Positions 35,086-45,094 of a DNA stretch of 64,000 nt are shown here, in pieces. The translations under genes and the position numbers were made by a program. The notes beneath the pieces were generated by a model that saw only the letters and a program-made list of their open reading frames with translations, ran no database searches and was not told the DNA's origin. The stretch comes from Actinomycetota bacterium (GTDB taxonomy: Bacteria > Actinomycetota > Aquicultoria > Aquicultorales > Aquicultoraceae). Within the stretch, counting starts at the first letter, position 1, and every line of letters begins with the position of its first letter. The stretch lies in contig JAGXSZ010000001.1 in the NCBI GenBank assembly GCA_018333515.1, positions 48,221 through 112,220 of the forward strand, in the 5' to 3' direction.

Positions 35086-35922
35086 CTAATGTTCAGGATG
35101 GATAGCTGCGCCAATATATATCGCTGACAATACCGCGAATATATATGCCTGGATAAAAGCGACAAATATCTCAAACGCATACATGATAATGGAGAATGCG
35201 AATGGGATAGGTGCGACGATGATACTGCCGGACATGATTATCAGAGCCAGCAAGGACAGAATGAGTATATGCCCCGCCAGCAGGTTAGCAAAGAGTCGCA
35301 AGGCCAGCGAGAGCGGTTTAGCAAGCTGGCTGAATATCTCTAATGGATAAAGGATGACGTAGAGCCATCCCGGCATACCGTGCGGAGCCAGGTTCTTCAT
35401 ATACGCGAACGGCCCCTGCTTCACCATTCCCGCACCCACAAAGGTGAGGAAGACGATGATCGCGAGCGTCGCGGTCATGTTGATGTTGCTGGTCGGGGAG
35501 TTTGAGCCGGGAATAAGACCCAGTAGGTTGCTGAATAGAATCAAAAAGAAGAGCGCGCCTATGAATGGAAGCCATTTCTTCCCCTCATGCGTACCTATGT
35601 TCGCTTCGACGATATCGACTTTTACAAACTGCACCATCGCCTCGATGAAATTTCTCAGCCGGCCCCTCGCGACAAGCCCTCCGCCCCTGCCCGTGTACCA
35701 GACAAGGCCAATCGTTATAAATGTAGCCAACCATACGACGACGACCGCTTTGTTTATGGAAAAATCAAGACCGAAAAGGTGCATACTGGGGCCGTGCGGC
35801 AATGGGATGCCGAAAAATTTGAAGGCATACTCGTTCGAGAGACTAAACTCCTCGAGTATGTGAGACATTACCGCGCCGGCTTCGCTGGATTGCTCGGCTC
35901 CGGCTACTTGCTCTGCTGCCAT
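35086..35922 (-). CDS. atpB: ATP synthase Fo subunit a
   Basis: 278 residues with about six membrane helices. The essential Arg lies in SLALRLFANLLAGHILILSL, facing the c-ring carboxylate, and IQAYIFAVLSAIYIGAAI is the conserved last helix. It provides the two proton half-channels. The N-terminus is about 30 residues longer than average and acidic. It is followed by atpE at 24 bases. Confidence 0.96.
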   Translation of the reverse strand: MAAEQVAGAEQSSEAGAVMSHILEEFSLSNEYAFKFFGIPLPHGPSMHLFGLDFSINKAVVVVWLATFITIGLVWYTGRGGGLVARGRLRNFIEAMVQFVKVDIVEANIGTHEGKKWLPFIGALFFLILFSNLLGLIPGSNSPTSNINMTATLAIIVFLTFVGAGMVKQGPFAYMKNLAPHGMPGWLYVILYPLEIFSQLAKPLSLALRLFANLLAGHILILSLLALIIMSGSIIVAPIPFAFSIIMYAFEIFVAFIQAYIFAVLSAIYIGAAIHPEH

Positions 35923-35953
35923 ATATCTCTCCTTTCCTGTTTTGAGTCAAACG

Positions 35954-36355
35954 TTAATCCCTCAGCCAGTTCTTAACGCTCATCGCCAATACCACAGTGA
36001 ATCCGACCGCTACCGTTGAAAGAAGCAGTGTCAGGTTCAATTCAAGAAAACGAGACAACGAAAATACGACTATCCAAAGACCGATAAGTCGCACCCAAAA
36101 GCCGCCTACCGCAAAAGCGACCGCCTTTTTTGCGGAGAACCTCTGGGACTTTTTGGTGGCGGTGACGGTGCTTCCTACATACAGACCGAGCACAAGAAGC
36201 CCGATGAGCGAGCTTTTAAGCCCCAACCACCCATTAATATACCATCCTATGATAGGCGCTGCTATCCAGAATGGCAAGCCGTGCAGTAAAATCGCCCTAG
36301 TATCGAAAAGAGATTTGTACCGTGGGCTTGGACGTTTCCTACTTAGAGAAGTCAC
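35954..36355 (-). CDS. small four-helix membrane protein, AtpI-like
   Basis: 133 residues with about four hydrophobic segments (ILLHGLPFWIAAPIIGWYIN, SSLIGLLVLGLYVGSTV, AVAFAVGGFWVRLIGLWIVV, TLLLSTVAVGFTVVLAMSV). Position between AtpZ-type and atpB genes matches AtpI in other bacteria, which is thought to help assemble the c-ring. Sequence identity to AtpI is too low to be sure. Its start overlaps the upstream gene by 17 bases. Confidence 0.7.
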   Translation of the reverse strand: MTSLSRKRPSPRYKSLFDTRAILLHGLPFWIAAPIIGWYINGWLGLKSSLIGLLVLGLYVGSTVTATKKSQRFSAKKAVAFAVGGFWVRLIGLWIVVFSLSRFLELNLTLLLSTVAVGFTVVLAMSVKNWLRD

Positions 36356-36743
36356 GTTTTTGGCGCTCCTCTTCTTGCTCCATCTCGATGACCGCTCTGT
36401 AGATATTCAAGAAACCGGCCGCCGCGCCGAATATAATACTCAATATCATAATGGCGGTCGCGTACCGGGGCGCTAGCCGCCCTATCGCCCAACCTATGAG
36501 CGTACCGACTAGAACAGCGGCCAAAAGCTCGGTCCCCAGATGCCCAAGCTTTACCAACTCACGCTTTGACGAGTTGGCTTTCCTCGAACTAACGTCCTTG
36601 CTTGTCGTTATTTTTTTGTCGGAATCCTTGTGTTCGGTTGGTTTATTTTCGCCGCGGTCGCCTTTGCCGGCTCTCTCGACATCTTCATCCGAAGCGTGTC
36701 GGGTTTCCCACATCGGCCAGCGGCCATCATCTGATTGTAACAT
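36339..36743 (-). CDS. AtpZ/AtpI-type ATP synthase accessory protein
   Basis: 134 residues. A long charged N-terminus (about 70 residues, KGDRGENKPTEHKDSDKK) precedes two membrane helices (GTELLAAVLVGTLIGWAIGR, TAIMILSIIFGAAAGFLNIY) and a charged tail. The two-helix part with GxxxGW..GR is typical of the AtpZ/AtpI family, linked to Mg2+ or Ca2+ handling and Fo assembly. First gene of the atp operon; a TATAAT element lies 23 bases upstream of the ATG. Confidence 0.8.
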   Translation of the reverse strand: MLQSDDGRWPMWETRHASDEDVERAGKGDRGENKPTEHKDSDKKITTSKDVSSRKANSSKRELVKLGHLGTELLAAVLVGTLIGWAIGRLAPRYATAIMILSIIFGAAAGFLNIYRAVIEMEQEEERQKRDFSK

Positions 36744-36766
36744 TAATTACGAACACCGATCCTTGA

Positions 36767-36772
36767 ATTATA
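36767..36772 (-). promoter_or_regulatory. -10 element upstream of the atp operon
   Basis: TATAAT on the minus strand, 23 bases before the first ATG of the operon. No good -35 hexamer was found at 16 to 18 bases, so the promoter may be weak or need an activator. Confidence 0.4.
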
Positions 36773-36851
36773 ATAAAGTAAATCAAAGGCGCATGCAATA
36801 GCTTGATTGCCGGTTTCTGCGCTACATCGCTAATAAATAATCAAAATATAA

Positions 36852-37361
36852 TCAGCTGCCGTTGTCAAAGGAAATCCGCAAAAGCCTGACCCCAGCCTCT
36901 TCCAGCAACTCTTGCGCGAGCAGGTCGGGATAGCCTTGCTCAAAAAATATCTCTTTAATGCCCGCATTAATAAGCATCTTAGCACAGAGCACACACGGTT
37001 GGTGTGTGCAATAAATCGTCGCCCCGCCGACCGCGATGCCGTAGAGCGCCGCCTGAATAAGCGCGTTCTGCTCGGCGTGAAGGCCGCGGCAGAGTTCGTG
37101 GCGCTCGCCCGATGCTATACCCTGAATCTCACGCAAGCAGCCGATATCTATACAGTGCCGAACACCCGACGGCGCGCCGTTGTAGCCGGTCGCGAGGATG
37201 CGCTTATCGCGCACGAGAAGCGCCCCGACCTTTCGCCTGACACAGGTCGCGCGCTGGGAGACCTGTTTGGTGATGTTTAAGAAATACTCGTCCCAAGAGG
37301 GCCTCGAATCGGAAGGCCGCTCCGAGAGAGGCGGGCCGCTCCGCCCGTTATCATAGTCCAT
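36852..37361 (-). CDS. deoxycytidylate (dCMP) deaminase
   Basis: 169 residues from [16 protein letters not shown]; a start 23 codons upstream is possible. The zinc-binding cytidine deaminase signature is complete: [11 protein letters not shown] with the catalytic Glu, and [37 protein letters not shown] and [12 protein letters not shown] match ComEB/dCMP deaminases. It deaminates dCMP to dUMP for dTTP synthesis. It lies 107 bases downstream of glyA, a common pairing since both feed thymidylate synthesis. Confidence 0.92.
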   Translation of the reverse strand: MDYDNGRSGPPLSERPSDSRPSWDEYFLNITKQVSQRATCVRRKVGALLVRDKRILATGYNGAPSGVRHCIDIGCLREIQGIASGERHELCRGLHAEQNALIQAALYGIAVGGATIYCTHQPCVLCAKMLINAGIKEIFFEQGYPDLLAQELLEEAGVRLLRISFDNGS

Positions 37362-37468
37362 ACTTATCCCAGCGCCTCCCAGCCTCTCCAACGCTTTGTG
37401 GGCCGACGCGCGACCTATCCGCCGCGTCATCCGCCGTGACAGTCGATCAAACCGTTATCAACGTCTTT

Positions 37469-38722
37469 CTAGCGCCCTACGGCAGCGAGGTTGCTGTAGA
37501 CAGGGTGCTCTTCGCAGAGCCGTTTAACTTCGGCCGCGACCCTCCCGTGTACCCGCTCATCGCCCATGCCCTCCAGGGTGTCGGCGATAAGGTTTGCCAA
37601 GAATCGGGTCTCATCTTCCTTTAAGCCGCGAGTCGTAATCGCCGGCGTCCCTAAACGGATGCCGCTCGTTACCGAGGCGCTTCGCGTCTCGAACGGGATG
37701 GTGTTTTTGTTAGCAACGATACCGACCATTCCAAGCTCTTGTTCGGCATCGGCCCCGGTTATCCCTTTGCTCGTCAAATCGACTAGCATCAGGTGCGTAT
37801 CGGTGCCGCCCGAGCATATCCGAAACCCGCGCCCCGCCAAAACCTCGGCCATTGCGCGCGCGTTAACCACGACCCGCTCGGCGTAGGTCTTAAAATCACC
37901 GGCCATGGCCTCTTTGAAGCAGACCGCTTTAGCCGCTATCGTATGCATCATGGGGCCGCCCTGCGTCCCCGGAAAGACCGCTTTATCGAGCGCTTTGCCG
38001 TACTTCTCGCGCGCCAGAATCAAACCGCCGCGCGGGCCGCGCAGCGTTTTGTGCGTCGTGGTAGATACCACATCGCTATGGGGTACGGGGCTCGGGTGAA
38101 CCCCGGCTGCTACCAATCCCGCGATATGCGCCATATCGACCATAAGGTATGCGTCGACCTCGTCGGCTATCGAGCGGAACGCCTCGAAATCGATGATGCG
38201 CGGATAAGCGCTCGCGCCTGTGACTATCATACGCGGCTTATTCTCACGGGCAATCCTTCGAATCTCGTCGTAATCCATCTGCTCGGTCTCGGGGTTGACC
38301 CCGTAAGCGACGAAGTTGTATATCCGGCCCGAGATATTGGCCGGGCTGCCGTGCGTAAGGTGGCCGCCGTGCGGGAGCATCAAACCCATGACCGTGTCGC
38401 CCGGCTTGAGCAACGCCAGGTAAATCGCTGTGTTTGCCTGGGCGCCCGAGTGGGGCTGGACATTGGCGTACTCCGCGCCGAAGAGTTCCTTGGCGCGCCG
38501 GCAAGCTATCGTCTCCGCCGTATCGACATGCACGCAACCGCCGTAATAGCGGTGTCCCGGGTAGCCTTCGGCGTATTTATTGGTCATGACCGAAGCCTGT
38601 GCTTCGATTACATCCTCGCTCACATAGTTTTCAGACGCGATAAGGTCGAGTGTGTGCCGCTGGCGCTCAAGCTCGTCCTGGATGGCCTGCCATATCTCCG
38701 AATCGCTTTCCCTTAATGTCAT
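37469..38722 (-). CDS. glyA: serine hydroxymethyltransferase
   Basis: 417 residues. The ATG at 38720-38722 is the start, because it overlaps the rpiB stop by four bases and opens [20 protein letters not shown]; a much longer open frame upstream is an overlap artefact. [16 protein letters not shown], the [11 protein letters not shown] motif and the PLP Lys in [12 protein letters not shown] are intact. It interconverts serine and glycine and makes methylene-tetrahydrofolate. Confidence 0.97.
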   Translation of the reverse strand: MTLRESDSEIWQAIQDELERQRHTLDLIASENYVSEDVIEAQASVMTNKYAEGYPGHRYYGGCVHVDTAETIACRRAKELFGAEYANVQPHSGAQANTAIYLALLKPGDTVMGLMLPHGGHLTHGSPANISGRIYNFVAYGVNPETEQMDYDEIRRIARENKPRMIVTGASAYPRIIDFEAFRSIADEVDAYLMVDMAHIAGLVAAGVHPSPVPHSDVVSTTTHKTLRGPRGGLILAREKYGKALDKAVFPGTQGGPMMHTIAAKAVCFKEAMAGDFKTYAERVVVNARAMAEVLAGRGFRICSGGTDTHLMLVDLTSKGITGADAEQELGMVGIVANKNTIPFETRSASVTSGIRLGTPAITTRGLKEDETRFLANLIADTLEGMGDERVHGRVAAEVKRLCEEHPVYSNLAAVGR

Positions 38723-39177
38723 TCGCTCACCCCTGCTCGTTCTTCTATCATACTTATCTTCTCGACCCGTCGGGCGTGTCTGCCGCCTTCGAAGCCGGTA
38801 GCTAACCATACTTTCAATATCTCTATCGCGACCGCCGCGCCAATTATCCTCGACCCCAAGGTTAGGATGTTGGCGTCGTTGTGCTCGCGGCTGAAGCGCG
38901 CGGATACCGTCTCGTTGCAGTTTGCGGCGCGGGCTCCTTTGACTTTGTTCGCGGCAATGGCCACCCCGACCCCGGTACCGCATACGATAACCCCGCGGTC
39001 ATACTCCCCGGCGACAACTTTTAGCGCCACCATTTCGGCGAAGTCCGGGTAGTCGACAGAGTCGTCGCCGTTGATGGTGCCGACATCCAAAAACTCGACG
39101 CCCTCTTCTTTGAGCACCTCTTTGAGTTCTTCTTTTAAATCATATCCGGCGTGGTCGGACCCTATTACGACCTTCAA
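38719..39177 (-). CDS. rpiB: ribose-5-phosphate isomerase B
   Basis: 152 residues. [20 protein letters not shown] at the N-terminus, the catalytic Cys in [19 protein letters not shown] and [18 protein letters not shown] are family hallmarks. It interconverts ribose-5-P and ribulose-5-P. The product is slightly longer than typical, with a charged tail ending at the glyA start (ATGA overlap), so the pair is coupled. Confidence 0.95.
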   Translation of the reverse strand: MKVVIGSDHAGYDLKEELKEVLKEEGVEFLDVGTINGDDSVDYPDFAEMVALKVVAGEYDRGVIVCGTGVGVAIAANKVKGARAANCNETVSARFSREHNDANILTLGSRIIGAAVAIEILKVWLATGFEGGRHARRVEKISMIEERAGVSE

Positions 39178-39291
39178 ACCTCTCCCGCCTTTCCAAGCTA
39201 CGCATTCCGTAAAACGGCGCGCGTGCCCGCGGCGCCAATAAATCCCTGTTAAAAAGGATACCTGCTGCTTATGGGCTTGTAAAGGGCAGCC

Positions 39292-39945
39292 TCACAGCGC
39301 GAGTTTTTCCTTTAACTCATCCCAAGTCACATAGCCTTCGCGAAGCAACTCGGGTCTTGCGGTCGAGACGTCCAGAACCGTCGACTCGATGCCGAGAGGC
39401 GATTCGCCCCCGTCGATGATAAAGTCGACACGACCCGCGAGCGCGCCGGCTTCCCCCGCGTTTTTCGGGCTCGGCTTGTCGGCTATATTCGCGCTGGTCG
39501 TCGCAAGAGCGACGCCTGCCGACCGTATCAACATCCTCGCGACCGCGTTATTTGGGCAGCGCACACCGACCGTCTCGCCGCCCGCCGTCACCGCCGCCGG
39601 CACGACCGGCGACTTCTTGAAGATAAGGGTCAGCGCGCCCGGCCAGTATGCGCGCATCAATTCCCTGGCGGCGTCGTCGACCCCGGTAACATACTTATAA
39701 ACATCTTCCGGGTCGGCGATTAGCAGGATAAGCGGCTTGTCGGCGGGGCGCTCTTTCGCGGCGTATATGTCGCGCGCCGCTTCCGGGACGAGCGCGCTCG
39801 TGCCCACACCGTAGACGGTGTCCGTCGGGAATACGACGAGCGCGCCCTCGCGCGCGGCCTTCGCCGCCGCACGCAGGTCGGCGGCGTCCGGATTATCGGG
39901 GTCCACCGCAATCAATTCGGTCGTCCGCTCTTTAAAGGCGGCCAT
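39292..39945 (-). CDS. threonylcarbamoyl-AMP synthase (Sua5/YrdC/YwlC)
   Basis: 217 residues of the YrdC fold: AREGALVVFPTDTVYGVGTS, KERPADKPLILLI, AYWPGALTLIFK and ATTSANIADKPSP. It makes threonylcarbamoyl-AMP, the precursor of t6A37 in ANN-decoding tRNAs. The Sua5 C-terminal domain is absent, so it is the short TsaC-like type. The gene lies one base after prmC, as in Actinobacteria. Confidence 0.94.
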   Translation of the reverse strand: MAAFKERTTELIAVDPDNPDAADLRAAAKAAREGALVVFPTDTVYGVGTSALVPEAARDIYAAKERPADKPLILLIADPEDVYKYVTGVDDAARELMRAYWPGALTLIFKKSPVVPAAVTAGGETVGVRCPNNAVARMLIRSAGVALATTSANIADKPSPKNAGEAGALAGRVDFIIDGGESPLGIESTVLDVSTARPELLREGYVTWDELKEKLAL

Positions 39946-39946
39946 G

Positions 39947-40825
39947 TCAAATCCTTCTCGCCTTAATAATGCGATCGTTTTCGAGATAATCTTTTCTGAC
40001 TTCGATATCTTTGAAGCCGCCGCTCGCTTGGCAGATTGCTGTGACGTCGGCCGCCTGGTCGAAACCTATCTCAAAGAAGAGCAGGCCGCCGGGTTTGATG
40101 AACGCCGGTGCTTCTTCTATTATTGCCCGGTAAAAATCGAGGCCGTCCTCGCCGCCGTCGAGCGCGAGCCGCGGCTCGCGCCGGACCTCACCTTGGAGAC
40201 CATCCAGGTCGGAGGTTTTAATATAGGGAGGGTTCGACACGACTATGTCGACACACCCACGGTAATCTTGCACCCCTCCGAAGAGGTCGCTTTGGACGAC
40301 CGTTACGCAGTCTAAGAGCCCGTGGCGCTCCGCGTTCTCCCAGGTGAGCGCGACCGCGGCATCCGAGACATCGACCGCGACAACGCGCACGACATCGTTT
40401 TCATGCGCGATGCTCAGCGCGATTGCGCCGGTACCGGAGCCGATATCCAGCACGAGCGGCAAGCCGAGCGTGCGCAAATCGTTCAGTCCGGCTAATACCT
40501 CCTCGACCAGGCGCTCGGTCTCCGGCCTCGGGATTAGGACATTCTCGCGACAGACGAAGTCGAGATAACGAAAGTGCTGGTGCCCCAAGATGTATTGGAG
40601 CGGCCTGCCGCCGAGCCTCTCGGCTACCGCCCCGGTGATAAAAGCCTGCGCGCTCGCGGTCAACTCCCGCGCGCTATATAAGTAGAGGTCGGACCGCTCG
40701 AGGCCGAGCGCCTCCCCTACGATTCGCTCTGCTTCGACCCGGGCGCTTATCAAAGGGCCGCCCTCCAGCTCCAGGGCGGCCTGTTTTATCGCCTCACCGA
40801 TGGTCATGGCCGCCAAAGGCATCAC
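39947..40825 (-). CDS. prmC: peptide chain release factor N5-glutamine methyltransferase
   Basis: 292 residues. An N-terminal helical domain is followed by a SAM-dependent methyltransferase with [20 protein letters not shown] and the catalytic motif VVSNPPYIK. It methylates the Gln of the GGQ motif in release factors. The GTG start overlaps the prfA stop by four bases, so substrate and enzyme are coupled. Confidence 0.95.
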   Translation of the reverse strand: MMPLAAMTIGEAIKQAALELEGGPLISARVEAERIVGEALGLERSDLYLYSARELTASAQAFITGAVAERLGGRPLQYILGHQHFRYLDFVCRENVLIPRPETERLVEEVLAGLNDLRTLGLPLVLDIGSGTGAIALSIAHENDVVRVVAVDVSDAAVALTWENAERHGLLDCVTVVQSDLFGGVQDYRGCVDIVVSNPPYIKTSDLDGLQGEVRREPRLALDGGEDGLDFYRAIIEEAPAFIKPGGLLFFEIGFDQAADVTAICQASGGFKDIEVRKDYLENDRIIKARRI

Positions 40826-41889
40826 ACCACCTGTTTGAGCTTTTCCGCGCGGTCGGCCGCGGCCAGCGCGTCGATAATATCGTCTATCTCGCCCTCTAAA
40901 ATGGCGGGGAGATTGTGGACGGTGTAGGATATGCGATGGTCGGTAACCCTGCCTTGCGGGAAGTTGAAGGTGCGAATTCGCTCACTGCGGTCACCCGTCC
41001 CGACCTGAGAGCGCCTCTCCGCCGCTAATTCGGCGTTCTGCTCATCCATCATCTTCTCATAGAGCCTCGCGCGCAAAATCGTCATCGCGCGCTCGCGGTT
41101 TTGCAACTGGCTCTTCTCGTCCTGGCAGGAGACGACCAACCCGGTCGGCAAGTGCGTTACGCGCACCGCCGAGTCGGTCGTGTTTACCGACTGGCCGCCG
41201 GGGCCGCCCGCCCTGAAGACATCGACTTTGACATCGTTGGGACCGATTTCGACCTCGACCTCTTCGACCACCGGAAGGACCGCTACCGTCACCGTCGAAG
41301 TATGGATGCGCCCTCCCGACTCGGTCACAGGAATGCGCTGCACCCGGTGGACGCCGGACTCGTATTTAAAGCGACTGTACGCGCCTTTCCCTTTAATCTC
41401 GAAGATGACCTCTTTGAAGCCGCCGACATCGGCCGGACTGGTGCTCAGCACCTCCGTCTTCCACCTATGCGCCTCCGCGTAACGCGAATACATCCGGTAG
41501 AGTTCGCCCGCGAAGAGGCTCGCCTCATCCCCGCCGGCGCCGGCCCGTATCTCGACGATGATATCCTTCTCATCGTTCGGATCCGCCGCTACCAGCAAGA
41601 ACTTGATATCTTCTTCGGCCTTCTCCCGCTCCTCTTTAAAGGTGTTTAACTCCGCGTGGAGAAAGTCGCGCATCTCGGGGTCTTGCTCTCCCTTGAGCAT
41701 CTCGGTCGCTTCGGCCTCGCCCTTCTCCAGCTCATAGAGGCGGTTTATCAAGGTAACGAGCGGGGTCATGCCGGCGTGGGTCTTCGCGAGTTCGCGATAT
41801 CTGTTTTGGTCGCCTATGACCTCGGGGTCGCTCAAATTTTCCGTTATTTCATTGTACCTGTCTAAAACTTCCTGTAATTTTTCGAACAT
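40822..41889 (-). CDS. prfA: peptide chain release factor 1
   Basis: 355 residues. The GGQ loop is in [18 protein letters not shown], and the RF1 stop-codon tripeptide PVT is in [37 protein letters not shown] is conserved. It ends translation at UAA and UAG. The gene is followed by prmC in the usual order. Confidence 0.97.
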   Translation of the reverse strand: MFEKLQEVLDRYNEITENLSDPEVIGDQNRYRELAKTHAGMTPLVTLINRLYELEKGEAEATEMLKGEQDPEMRDFLHAELNTFKEEREKAEEDIKFLLVAADPNDEKDIIVEIRAGAGGDEASLFAGELYRMYSRYAEAHRWKTEVLSTSPADVGGFKEVIFEIKGKGAYSRFKYESGVHRVQRIPVTESGGRIHTSTVTVAVLPVVEEVEVEIGPNDVKVDVFRAGGPGGQSVNTTDSAVRVTHLPTGLVVSCQDEKSQLQNRERAMTILRARLYEKMMDEQNAELAAERRSQVGTGDRSERIRTFNFPQGRVTDHRISYTVHNLPAILEGEIDDIIDALAAADRAEKLKQVV

Positions 41890-41978
41890 CTTTAATCACC
41901 TGTTAGGTCTATAACCTTATTAATTATACTGGAAGAGTCATTGACAGTAAACAGGAAGGGGCCGTTTGAAAATAACCC

Positions 41979-42069
41979 GTAGGGGCCGAGCTTGTCTCGG
42001 CCCACAGCTTGTCTCGGCCCGGTCATACTCCAGCCCTACCCATTGGGCGGAGACAAGCTCCGCCCCTAC
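41979..42069. repeat. intergenic inverted-repeat element between prfA and the DUF1385 gene
   Basis: A 25-base left arm starting GTAGGGGCCGAGCTTGTC (41979-42003) matches the reverse complement of a right arm (42045-42069) at 23 of 25 positions. A second direct copy of its inner half lies at 42006-42020. With the murA-proximal element it shares the end GTAGGGG and the layout of two ends plus one internal copy, so both look like REP/MITE-type mobile units of one family class. Confidence 0.65.
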
Positions 42070-42187
42070 ATTTTTATCTTTTACTACTGCCCCATCAATC
42101 ATAAATTAGGCGGTGTCATTGCGAGGAGCGACAGCGAAATTTATTAAAGCCGACGGAAATAAGTATGCGGGAAGGCGCCAATAATAG

Positions 42188-43132
42188 CTACGTTGCGAAT
42201 GGCTGGTCCGCACTGACAGCAAGTGATGGCTCGTCTACGGTCTCGGCTTCGACCGGGGCTTCCTTTACACCCTCGGCGATAAGCACCTTATCGAGCGCGT
42301 AAATCGCGACTTCGAGCTGCGACTCGTCCGGTGTGCCGGTGGTCAGTTTTTGGAGCATCAACCCCGGCCACATCAGGATTTTCATAACCGAAAGATGCGC
42401 GTATCTTGCCGCGATTCGCGTAATCTCATAAGAGACACCCGCCACTATCGGAATCAAGATAAGCTTGCCGGCGACTCTGCTCAACACGTTTGTCGTCGGC
42501 AAAAACGAGAAGCTGAAGATGGCTACGACCATGACTATAAGCATAAACGCGGTGCCGCACCTTATGTGTAGCGGGCTGTATTTGGCGGCATTCCGCGGGG
42601 TGAGTTCTTCCCCCGCCTCATATGCGTGGATGACCATGTGCTCGGCGCCGTGGTATTGGAATACGCGCTGAATATCTTTGACGCGCGATATCACCAGGAT
42701 ATAGAGGACAAAGATGCTTATACGGAAGATGCCTTCGGTGAACGCAAAGAGAAAGCGGTCCTCAATTACGGCGCTCGCCGTCCTCGTCAAGTAAAAAGGG
42801 AGGACCATGAAGAGCCCGATTACGAGGGCGAACGCCAGAAGCAGCGTCGCCACCATCTCTTTCGAGCTTATCTCCTCTTCCGCCTCACCTAAGGAAAGGT
42901 TCGCGGAGAGCGATATCGTCTTGATGCCGAGGACAAAGGTCTCCGCCAAAACAACGATACCCCTGAAAAGAGGTTTCTTGAAAATAGGCCAGCGCTCGCT
43001 AATCGATTTGAATGGTTCGTCTACAGAGACAATCGTATCATCGGATGAGCGGACGGCAAGGCTCCAATGCTTGGGCCCTTTCATCATAACGCCCTCGATG
43101 ACCGCCTGCCCGCCGAAATATGGTTTAGCCAT
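42188..43132 (-). CDS. DUF1385 (YqhQ-like) membrane protein
   Basis: 314 residues. Typical opening AKPYFGGQAVIEGVMMKGPK, then about five membrane segments with the family motif FQYHGAEHMVIHAYEAGEEL, where His and Glu residues could bind metal, and PLHIRCGTAFMLIVMVV. The function of the family is unknown; it is widespread in Gram-positives next to rpmE and prfA, as here. It lies 57 bases from the rpmE stop. Confidence 0.9.
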   Translation of the reverse strand: MAKPYFGGQAVIEGVMMKGPKHWSLAVRSSDDTIVSVDEPFKSISERWPIFKKPLFRGIVVLAETFVLGIKTISLSANLSLGEAEEEISSKEMVATLLLAFALVIGLFMVLPFYLTRTASAVIEDRFLFAFTEGIFRISIFVLYILVISRVKDIQRVFQYHGAEHMVIHAYEAGEELTPRNAAKYSPLHIRCGTAFMLIVMVVAIFSFSFLPTTNVLSRVAGKLILIPIVAGVSYEITRIAARYAHLSVMKILMWPGLMLQKLTTGTPDESQLEVAIYALDKVLIAEGVKEAPVEAETVDEPSLAVSADQPFAT

Positions 43133-43189
43133 AGCACCTAGCCTATATCGCCCTTATTATTACGTGTGATTATCGAAATATCGTCTTGC

Positions 43190-43438
43190 TTAAGCTTGCT
43201 CTTCTTCGGCTTTCTTCTCTTCCTCTTCGACGTTTGTGACGGCAAGACCATATTTCTTCTGGAATCGCTGCACGCGGCCGCCGCTATCGACAAGTTTCTG
43301 CTTTCCGGTATAGAACGGATGGCATTTCGAGCAAAGCTCTATCTTCAACTCGGACTTCGTTGAGCGCGTCTCAAAAGTCTCGCCACACGAGCAGGAGACC
43401 TGCGACTTGACATAGTCGGGATGAATCCCTTTTCTCAC
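43190..43438 (-). CDS. rpmE: 50S ribosomal protein L31, zinc-binding type
   Basis: 82 residues. The GTG at 43436-43438 is chosen: GGAGG lies eight bases upstream and [19 protein letters not shown] is the standard L31 N-terminus. CSCG and [13 protein letters not shown] supply the four zinc-binding Cys of the C+ type. A Glu/Lys-rich tail follows. It bridges the ribosomal subunits. A hairpin and T-run overlap the ribosome site, which suggests leader-mediated control. Confidence 0.95.
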   Translation of the reverse strand: MRKGIHPDYVKSQVSCSCGETFETRSTKSELKIELCSKCHPFYTGKQKLVDSGGRVQRFQKKYGLAVTNVEEEEKKAEEEQA

Positions 43439-43451
43439 GACTTTCACCTCC

Positions 43452-43494
43452 AAAAAAATAGTTCACAGCAGAATATATCCCGCTGCCGTGAACT
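43452..43494 (-). promoter_or_regulatory. hairpin and T-run in the rpmE leader (attenuator or L31-leader candidate)
   Basis: On the minus strand AGTTCA pairs with TGAACT and CAGC with GCTG (with a three-base bulge) between 43494 and 43460, followed by A and seven Ts (43452-43458). The T-run merges directly into the GGAGG ribosome site of rpmE. This looks like an intrinsic terminator placed inside a leader, not at a gene end, consistent with autoregulation of L31. Confidence 0.6.
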
Positions 43495-43623
43495 TTAACC
43501 TCGGTTAAAATTAGTTAAAATTAGCTAAAACCGCACTAATGTTATAACATAACAGGTTTTGATTGACAACAAAAGAGGTCTGCTCCGAAAATAGCGGTAA
43601 AGTGGCTATCGGTGCAAGAATCA

Positions 43624-45027
43624 TTACCTCGACTTCGAAATCTGCATTAAAAACTCCGTATTCGACTTAGTCTCCCTCATCTTATCGATGAGAAGCTCGA
43701 TCGACGCGCCCGAGTCGAGCGCGTGAAGCACTCTTCTGAGCTTCCATATAAGCTGGGCCTCATCGGGCGGCAAAATAAGCTCTTCCTTACGAGTGCCGGA
43801 TTTGTCGATATCGATTGCCGGGAATATTCGCTTGTCGGCGAGTCGGCGGTCGAGATGGAGTTCCATATTGCCGGTTCCTTTGAATTCCTCGAAGATAACC
43901 TCGTCCATCCTGCTGCCGGTATCGACCAGGGCCGTAGCCAAAATCGTCAAACTGCCGCCGTATTCGATATTTCGCGCCGCTCCGAAGAACCGCTTTGGAG
44001 GAAAGAGCGCCGTCGAATCGACGCCGCCGGAGAGAATTCTCCCGCTCGCCGGTATCGTCAAGTTATATGCCCTGGCCAGCCTGGTAACGCTGTCGAGCAT
44101 GATTACGACGTCACGCCCGTGCTCGACGAGGCGTTTTGCCCGCTCAAGAACGAGTTCGGCGACTTGGACATGGTTATCCGCCGGCTGGTCGAAGGTAGAA
44201 CTGACGACCTCGCCCTTGATGGAGCGCTCCATGTCGGTGACCTCTTCGGGTCGCTCATCGACGAGCAGGGCCATCATGTGGACTTCCGGGTTGTTGGTCG
44301 TTATCGCATTGGCTATCTGCTTTAGAATGGTCGTCTTACCGGCCTTCGGCGGCGACACTATCAGGCCACGCTGCCCTTTTCCAATCGGCGCGACCAAGTC
44401 GATAATCCGCGTAGTCACATCGTTAGGCTTGGTTTCCAGAAGAAATCTCTCGTTCGGATAGATTGGCGTAAGCGACTCGAACTGCGCGCGAGTGCGCGCG
44501 GTGTCCGGCTCCGCCCCGTTTACCGCCTCGATACGCAGGAGCGCGTTGTACTTCTCGGTATCCTTAGGCGACCTTACTTGCCCCTCGACCTCGTCTCCGC
44601 GACGCAAGCTGAAACGGCGTATCTGCGACAATGAAACATAAATATCGCCCTCGCTCGGCAGGTACCCTTGCGTTCGCAAGAAGCCGTAGCCGTCGCCCAA
44701 GATATCGAGGATGCCTTTACGCAGGAGCAACTTCTCGTCTCGGGGCTCCTCGGCTACATGCATTCTCGGCGGGCGTCTGGTTTCCGCATGTGTTCCGGTC
44801 ACGGTTGGCCCCGCCGCCGGCGCCTCCGCTATCGCCGCACGGCCCGGTTGCGCCGCAAGCGCCGGTTGCTGGGTCTTTACCGGTTGCGCCGCGGTCTTTT
44901 CGAGCGCGCCGGTAATAGCCTCGACGAGTTCGCCCTTCCTTAATGTCGCGACACTCTTTATACCCAACTCCATTGCGATAGGCCGCAACTCCACTAATGT
45001 CTTCGATTCAAGTTGTGCTTTGTTCAC
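43624..45027 (-). CDS. rho: transcription termination factor Rho
   Basis: 467 residues, GTG start. The Rho N domain (about 1-45: [20 protein letters not shown]) is followed by a Pro/Ala/Thr linker (about 45-95), the cold-shock-like RNA-binding domain ([20 protein letters not shown]) and the RecA-like ATPase with Walker [16 protein letters not shown] and Walker [37 protein letters not shown] is the usual R-loop region. The linker is longer than in E. coli, as in Actinobacteria. It ends transcripts and limits antisense RNA. Confidence 0.97.
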   Translation of the reverse strand: MNKAQLESKTLVELRPIAMELGIKSVATLRKGELVEAITGALEKTAAQPVKTQQPALAAQPGRAAIAEAPAAGPTVTGTHAETRRPPRMHVAEEPRDEKLLLRKGILDILGDGYGFLRTQGYLPSEGDIYVSLSQIRRFSLRRGDEVEGQVRSPKDTEKYNALLRIEAVNGAEPDTARTRAQFESLTPIYPNERFLLETKPNDVTTRIIDLVAPIGKGQRGLIVSPPKAGKTTILKQIANAITTNNPEVHMMALLVDERPEEVTDMERSIKGEVVSSTFDQPADNHVQVAELVLERAKRLVEHGRDVVIMLDSVTRLARAYNLTIPASGRILSGGVDSTALFPPKRFFGAARNIEYGGSLTILATALVDTGSRMDEVIFEEFKGTGNMELHLDRRLADKRIFPAIDIDKSGTRKEELILPPDEAQLIWKLRRVLHALDSGASIELLIDKMRETKSNTEFLMQISKSR

Positions 45028-45094
45028 GTCTTCACCTTCTTTACTGATTAGATATTGCTCTTTGGTCTATTTTGGCGTTGGGCGAAATATTTCT

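Noticed and set aside
37793..38716. 307-codon open frame on the plus strand opposite glyA
   Set aside because: Fully antisense to glyA, Arg/His-rich, no recognisable domain or ribosome site.
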